Below the pieces are notes generated by a model. The model had not been told where the DNA came from and did no database searches. It saw only the letters and a program-made list of their open reading frames with translations. From contig QEYB01000825.1 in NCBI GenBank assembly GCA_017562135.1, positions 310,001-374,000 on the forward strand: DNA of 64,000 bases. Reading direction: 5' to 3'. A program made the position numbers and the translations under genes. Source of the DNA: Dipylidium caninum (lineage: Eukaryota; Platyhelminthes; Cestoda; Cyclophyllidea; Dipylidiidae). This document shows positions 59,258-64,000 of the stretch, piece after piece (within the stretch, counting starts at the first letter, position 1; every line of letters starts with the position of its first letter).

Positions 59258-62060
59258 CGACAGAGTGGAGTAATTTGAGCAAGTAGAGAAGGAGCGGCAG
59301 TGGGTGGTGGGACTTTGTGTCCCATTTCTGGTTGAAGGAGAGTCGACTTCCCGTCGAGTCACCTCGAGGACTGTTGTGTTCTGACGCCCTTGTGGCCAGT
59401 GGGGGAACAGCGGCGGGTTAAAGTACTTCACACGCCTCTGTGCACAGGATTGAGTGTGTTTGCCTGTCACTGCCATAAATCACTCATTCCGCGGCCCCCG
59501 CCCTCGCCCCCCTTCGCCCCACCGCCCCACCGCGTCTCCGCGTCTCCGCCCCGCCGGTGTACTTTAATGGTGATTCAGTGCGACCTCCTCTCTCTCTCGC
59601 GCTCTCGCGCCAAACGGAGTGTCACCTCGACTGGCAGCACTTGACACACGCACACACGCACCCACAAATACACAAACAAGCTGACTTCTCATTCACCTCG
59701 GAGTTCTGCCTCGGGGTCTCTCGGGATTTGAGGCGATTTTTGGTCCGCCTAGGCGGGTAATTCGCGCGTCAGAGGGGGAAGTGGTGAGGGAGAAACTGAG
59801 GAAGGAGGAGAAGGGGGAGACGAGGCTGTCAAGGCTACCGTCACAGCGAGATGAAGAATGACAGAACGCCATGGGAGAAATGACGTGGCCAAATTAAGTC
59901 GACTCATTCACACACGCCCCAAAACGGCATCAGTCATATAAAGAAGCCGAGGCAAATGGGATGCCTCCTCCGAGCTGCGATTGACACCATCCAAATTCCA
60001 TCCGCTGACAGGCTGTCTCCTGCTTATCAACACACAAATCACCAGCCGATGCATCGACAAACGTCCTAACGTTCAGGCGGATGTGCCGAAGAGGCGGACA
60101 TTTTGCCATTTCAATTGGGTTCTTGAAAGGCGTAGGACTCCGGAAAGCCGCGATGATTCGCTGGGCGTCACTTTGGTGGAAGAGGAAGGTGTTGAACCGC
60201 GACGGGAGCCTCAGTAGTAGACGAAAGGCCTTTAAGGCGCAATTGCCCAAGAATTTGGCAAATCTGACCGCAAAATTAGTCCGCCTCCACTGGTTAACTC
60301 GAGACGTCCCAGTCGGAGTGTCTGCGACGAGGCCACGAGAATTGGATACTCAAATCTTGTTCGGGTGGCCTTCCCAAGGGCCTGCTGAGGCGTCAACGCT
60401 CAAATTCCAACTCGTCCAGGCCGCATCTCGCGCGGTAGTACCGCTGCATTGGCTTCAACCTTCCACGAAGTGGGGCAAAGAATGGAGAAAATCGCCTTAC
60501 GCCAGTGGAGGAGGATTTGAGGCCGCCCACAGGTGCACACGTCAGCCCAGCGATAATTTTAGTCTGGAATTCCATTAAAATAACCTCCAACTGCCACATT
60601 ATTATTCTCCGTCAGTCGTCAAGGCAACCGATAGCTGAATTTCCGTAAATTTACCACTTTTAAGTGTCTGTTCAGTTAAAATTGGCTCGGTCCTCGGGGG
60701 CAGGCGAGTTGGCCTCGCCAGCCTCGTCGACCGCCTCTCACCGGGGGCGGGGAGGACGGAGGAGGCGGCGGAGGTGGCGGAGGAGGCGCAGGTGCAGCTC
60801 TTGGCGCTGTTCTCTTATTTACCTGGACATCGCCTCGAATAATTAACAGTATCGTGCAGGGAGTAACGAACTTCTCAATCGGCTTTGTCAAACACCTTGC
60901 CAAGTTTAAGGGTACATTTTTTTTTCCCACCTAAGAAAGTTTACAAGCCTGCCAGTCAGTGTACATTGTGTGTTTCCTAACAAAGTATAAAAGGAAAGAA
61001 AAATAAAAACGGAAAAGGACGTGTTTGTGGAGAGAACTGAGTGAAGCGGGGAGGGGGGGGAGGGGGGGAGCCGAACTTCAAGGCCTCCTGATGTGAGGCT
61101 GGTCCGCTTTTCGAGCGTTTTACGCAAGGGGAGATTTGAGATAACCGCGGATAGGTGAGGCTTCTGACATTCCGTTTCACCTGCGCTGCTCGAGTCTCGA
61201 GGTGTAGCATTTCCACGCTGCCTTGTGCTGTCCCGCTGCGGTCGGTCAGAAGTATCTGTCGCCGTGAAGGCCCGAATGAAGTGGCGATAAACGCCACTTT
61301 TCCCATACCCCCTTTGTTTGCCCAGTCGTGTGGTCGGGCGGTGCCGAATTTCACGGACTTTCTACGAATAAAAGGCACCCGTGGGGAGAAAATGTCCCCA
61401 AAGCCCCTTTAAAAGGAAGACGATTTGAGGACACGAGAAGCGACTAAAGAAAGCCGAAACATTTGAGTTGGTGCGAGCGTTGGCCAGTTCGCAATCCACC
61501 GCGCAGACGATGTATTCATAGAGAAGAGCCTCCTTTGCCAGTGGACAAAGCAGACTAGTGGGCGATGCTAATCCACGCCGGGCGAAGGTCGACGGTGCGG
61601 GGGAGGTGTCGCGAGCTCTCGTTGACGCCGCCTCGAGGCTCCGAGATAGGCGGCGGAGGGGAAAGCGGTTATTTATAAGCCTTTAGTACACACACACACA
61701 CACAAAAAGAACCTCGGATCACAAAGATAGCCTCGCCTCTCTGTCCCCCTGTTAAGTAAACAATCGTGGTGTCTTGTCGAGGGGACCATTAACGCGGCGA
61801 TTACGGCGGGGAAGGCGAGGCAGTCGGTCATTTGGACCGACGACTGCTCTCCCCGCGGGTGTCGATAAGGCAACAAAGGCGAGAATTTGCCACGTGGCCC
61901 AGACTATGCGAGTCTGGTCTCGTCCTCACCACAATTTCTCCCCTACGGTGTTAACGTAAGCGTCCACTTGACTCGACAATGATGAAATTGTGCTGGAGGG
62001 CGGGTGAGTGGCGTAGAGATGGGTGCACAGCTTTGAGGAGACCGCAGCTGTCACGCGGAA

Positions 62061-62083
62061 CGGGGCGGGGCGGGGCGGGGCGG
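62061..62083 (+). repeat. (GGGGC)n tract, potential G-quadruplex
   Basis: Four to five GGGGC units on the plus strand; the same unit as at 22.3 kb. Confidence 0.9.
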
Positions 62084-62472
62084 AGGTGGAGGGATCGGCG
62101 ACTTCCAGTCGTGTCTCGGGGCGCGGTGGAGAGGCTTTGACAGTTGCCGTGACAACGTGCAGGCACGTGTGATGGCGCGCGTCAATCGTACGATAATCTG
62201 ACGGCCCGTGACAGGAAGACATTGAAATGTGCGTGCTAAGAGGAGACAATTTGCCTGCCCATCAAAGGACGCCAAGGGCGGTGGCCTTCACAATTAAGCC
62301 TGCTCAGATATGAAAATGAATAAAGTAGGGGAAAAAACAGTAAGAAGAGGAGAAGAGGGAGGTTATTTTAATTTAACCGGTTCTTCTCGTCACCGCGTGG
62401 AGATCATCCGGTTTCAGTATCCAACGCGAGGCATTGCTGGAATTCTCAACGGAAGCAAAAGTCCGACAGCTT

Positions 62473-63205
62473 CAAGGCGGAAGCCGCCTAGTTGCCCGAA
62501 GGGGTTTAATTAATCACGAGACGAGTAATCACGAGTCGCTTTAAACGAAATGTCGACGCATAGGGAATTTCTTGGAGGCTCTTCTCTCCTCCGACGTCTA
62601 GCCGATCTCCCGCACACGCCTGCAGGCACCCCCGGTGGCCCCACGAACTCCCCAATGCATGCCAAACCCCGGCAGAAGGGTAACATCACCTCGTCTCTTC
62701 TCGCCTCGTCTCGTCTCGTCTCGTCTCGCCTCATCACATGTCACCGCATGTCATGTCGCGTCGGGCGACACACCTGCGCTCCGTGAATGGCTATTTAGTC
62801 GACTCGACTTGTCATCTTGTCACGAGGACGCGCTGGCAAGTGAGTGGGTCGTCCCACCTCGTCCACCCACCCGCGCACCCACCCGCTCACTCGCTCACCG
62901 AACCATTCAACTCGTCGTCCTCTTCCTCCTCCTCCTCTCCTCCTCCTCCCATCTTCTCGTCGTCCTCGCCCCGTCCGCACTGGAGGAGGCCGAGTCTAAT
63001 TAATGTGGAGTCGTCTCCTCCCTGCCAACCGTTGACGCGTCAGGCGACAGGTGTGAGAGGCCTTCTGAAGTCGCCATCCACTGTTGCGCCTCGCCATTTC
63101 GTCGGCCTCGTGGAAGACATCCGCCAAGTGGCAGTTCCGACGTGTCGCAAGTGTCGTGAGCCACGTCGCGAGGTGGATTCTTCCCCCACGTGGTTCACCT
63201 CCACT
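62473..63205 (+). repeat. Dispersed direct duplication, copy 2
   Basis: Partner of 57532-58270, 4.94 kb downstream. Differences include a CTCGTCTCGT expansion near 62,705 and different CTC-repeat lengths in the C-rich tract. Confidence 0.85.
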
Positions 63206-63302
63206 GCTGAAAGGCGATTTGTGAGACGAGGCGCCCACTCAAATGCATCCACCCTAAAATCTCGGCCCCTTTTAATTCCCCTTCGAGAAGCCATATGAAA
63301 TT

Positions 63303-63322
63303 TTGTTGTTGTTGTTGTTGTT
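63303..63322. repeat. (TTG)n microsatellite
   Basis: About six TTG units. Confidence 0.9.
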
Positions 63323-63424
63323 CTTGTAGAATTTTATCTCAAACGTGGTGGGGAGACGCACGTCAGTAGGGCGCGCTGATTGCAGCGCTGTGCGCATGAA
63401 TCTCTGTGCGCGACTTCGAAGGAG

Positions 63425-63557
63425 CCAATCATGGGGAGGATGGGCACAACCGCCTCGGTTATAAAGGCGGTCTCTCGGCTCGTCGAGCTACACGACTCTT
63501 CAACGGCCTACCTGCCAATTACACCAGCTGTTGTCAACCAACGTCATCTCAGCCTCG
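63425..63557 (+). promoter_or_regulatory. CCAAT plus TATA promoter with first exon
   Basis: CCAAT at 63425-63429 and TATAAAGG at 63460-63467 are 31 bases apart, an ordinary core-promoter layout. Transcription would begin near 63,490. A first exon would end at 63557 (CCTCG|GTGAGT). One frame across it reads DSSTAYLPITPAVVNQRHL. The downstream gene lies outside the window or was not recognised. Confidence 0.5.
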
Positions 63558-63729
63558 GTGAGTTGGTCGTCATCCGCCCCTCTTTGTCTATTTGCCCTTT
63601 TCTACATCACCTTAACGCGTCTCCGCCGACACCTTTGACGGTCTGACCGCTTCATTATCTCAAAAATCTCACATGAAGGTCGTTTTATTGGGTGCTTCAC
63701 CGGGGCGAGGACACGATAATTTTTAAGAC

Positions 63730-64000
63730 CACTGGGAGCCGAAATTAGTGAATTCTCCCTCCGGCCAAGTAGACGAGATGCCATCTGGTTGGCATATTTG
63801 ACGGCTGACAGGGTTGCCTTAGACAAACTTCTGCCTTCCTCATCTTGGTCCATAGATTTTAGTGAATTTTGTCGGTCGTGTAAACGTACGCCTCCGCCTC
63901 TCCAAGTAAGGATTTCACCGCCTCACAACTGTCAATTTCGTGGCGCAGCGGGTTCAGGGTCCACACGATTCCCGCTGGTGTGGAGGCTTGTTGATGTCGT
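63730..64000 (-). CDS. Edge of an unidentified minus-strand gene (partial)
   Basis: An exon from the window edge to 63890 reads ASTPAGIVWTLNPLRHEID and EAVKSLLGEAEA. After a 59-nt intron (63831-63889, GTACGT..GGCAG) it joins in phase with SLSKATLSAVKYANQMASRL and LGRRENSLISAPSG. The joined stretch is helical and protein-like (Ala/Leu-rich). The lower boundary of the second exon is approximate and no family is recognised. Confidence 0.42.

Larger units (their letters stand above)
58271..62472. other. No gene supported; microsatellites
   Basis: GC-rich. Contains (GGA)n at 58977-59003, (GAA)n at 59232-59257, a GGCGGA-rich tract at 60,750-60,800 and the (GGGGC)n at 62.06 kb. Open frames show no family likeness or reliable splice sites. 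Confidence 0.4.

Overview
The window is eukaryotic nuclear DNA. Genes are split by GT..AG introns, both strands carry widely spaced exons, and the recognisable products are eukaryotic: ribosomal proteins eL42 and eL37, an HRI-type eIF2alpha kinase, PCNA, BUD13, a C2H2 zinc-finger protein and mitochondrial acyl-carrier-protein-like proteins. Introns of only 30-37 nt in PCNA and eL42 next to introns of several kb are typical of parasitic flatworms (cestodes and trematodes). Flatworm is therefore my inference; no single gene proves it.

Left part (1 to about 20 kb): AT-rich and compact. In order: a C2H2 zinc-finger gene (-), eL42 (-), a small unassigned minus-strand candidate, eL37 (+), an HRI/EIF2AK1-like kinase in eleven traced exons (-), PCNA in five exons with four tiny introns and an apparent frameshift (-), a possible small plus-strand gene, and BUD13 (-). 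The 2.1-kb second intron of BUD13 holds a candidate terminal-inverted-repeat element. About 3.5 kb without a recognisable gene follows.

Right part (about 20 to 64 kb): base composition changes sharply to GC-rich, with long introns, microsatellites, CCAAT-box clusters and duplicated blocks. A large imperfect palindrome (about 24.7-29.2 kb) carries two divergent head-to-head copies of an acyl-carrier-protein-like gene. In both copies the phosphopantetheine-accepting serine position is histidine. A minus-strand coiled-coil gene follows (29.7-32.7 kb). A long plus-strand gene of unknown identity is supported by exons at 45.7-49.8 kb (proline-rich, with a PP1-docking-like motif). A fibronectin-III-like exon set lies at 55.5-56.3 kb. 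The window ends with a CCAAT/TATA promoter and first exon (+) and the edge of another minus-strand gene.

Repeat content is the least expected part. A 15-20 bp motif around TTTCATAGTTTCC recurs at ten places, four times as facing pairs that resemble terminal inverted repeats. Two tandem 0.4-kb units begin with the same motif. A 0.74-kb block is duplicated directly 4.9 kb apart. Three genes (PCNA, ACP copy 2 and the FN3 exon set) show single frame breaks; the PCNA and FN3 breaks fall in runs of five C. Assembly indels are a serious alternative to real lesions. No rRNA, tRNA, spliced-leader RNA, CRISPR array or viral gene was recognised.
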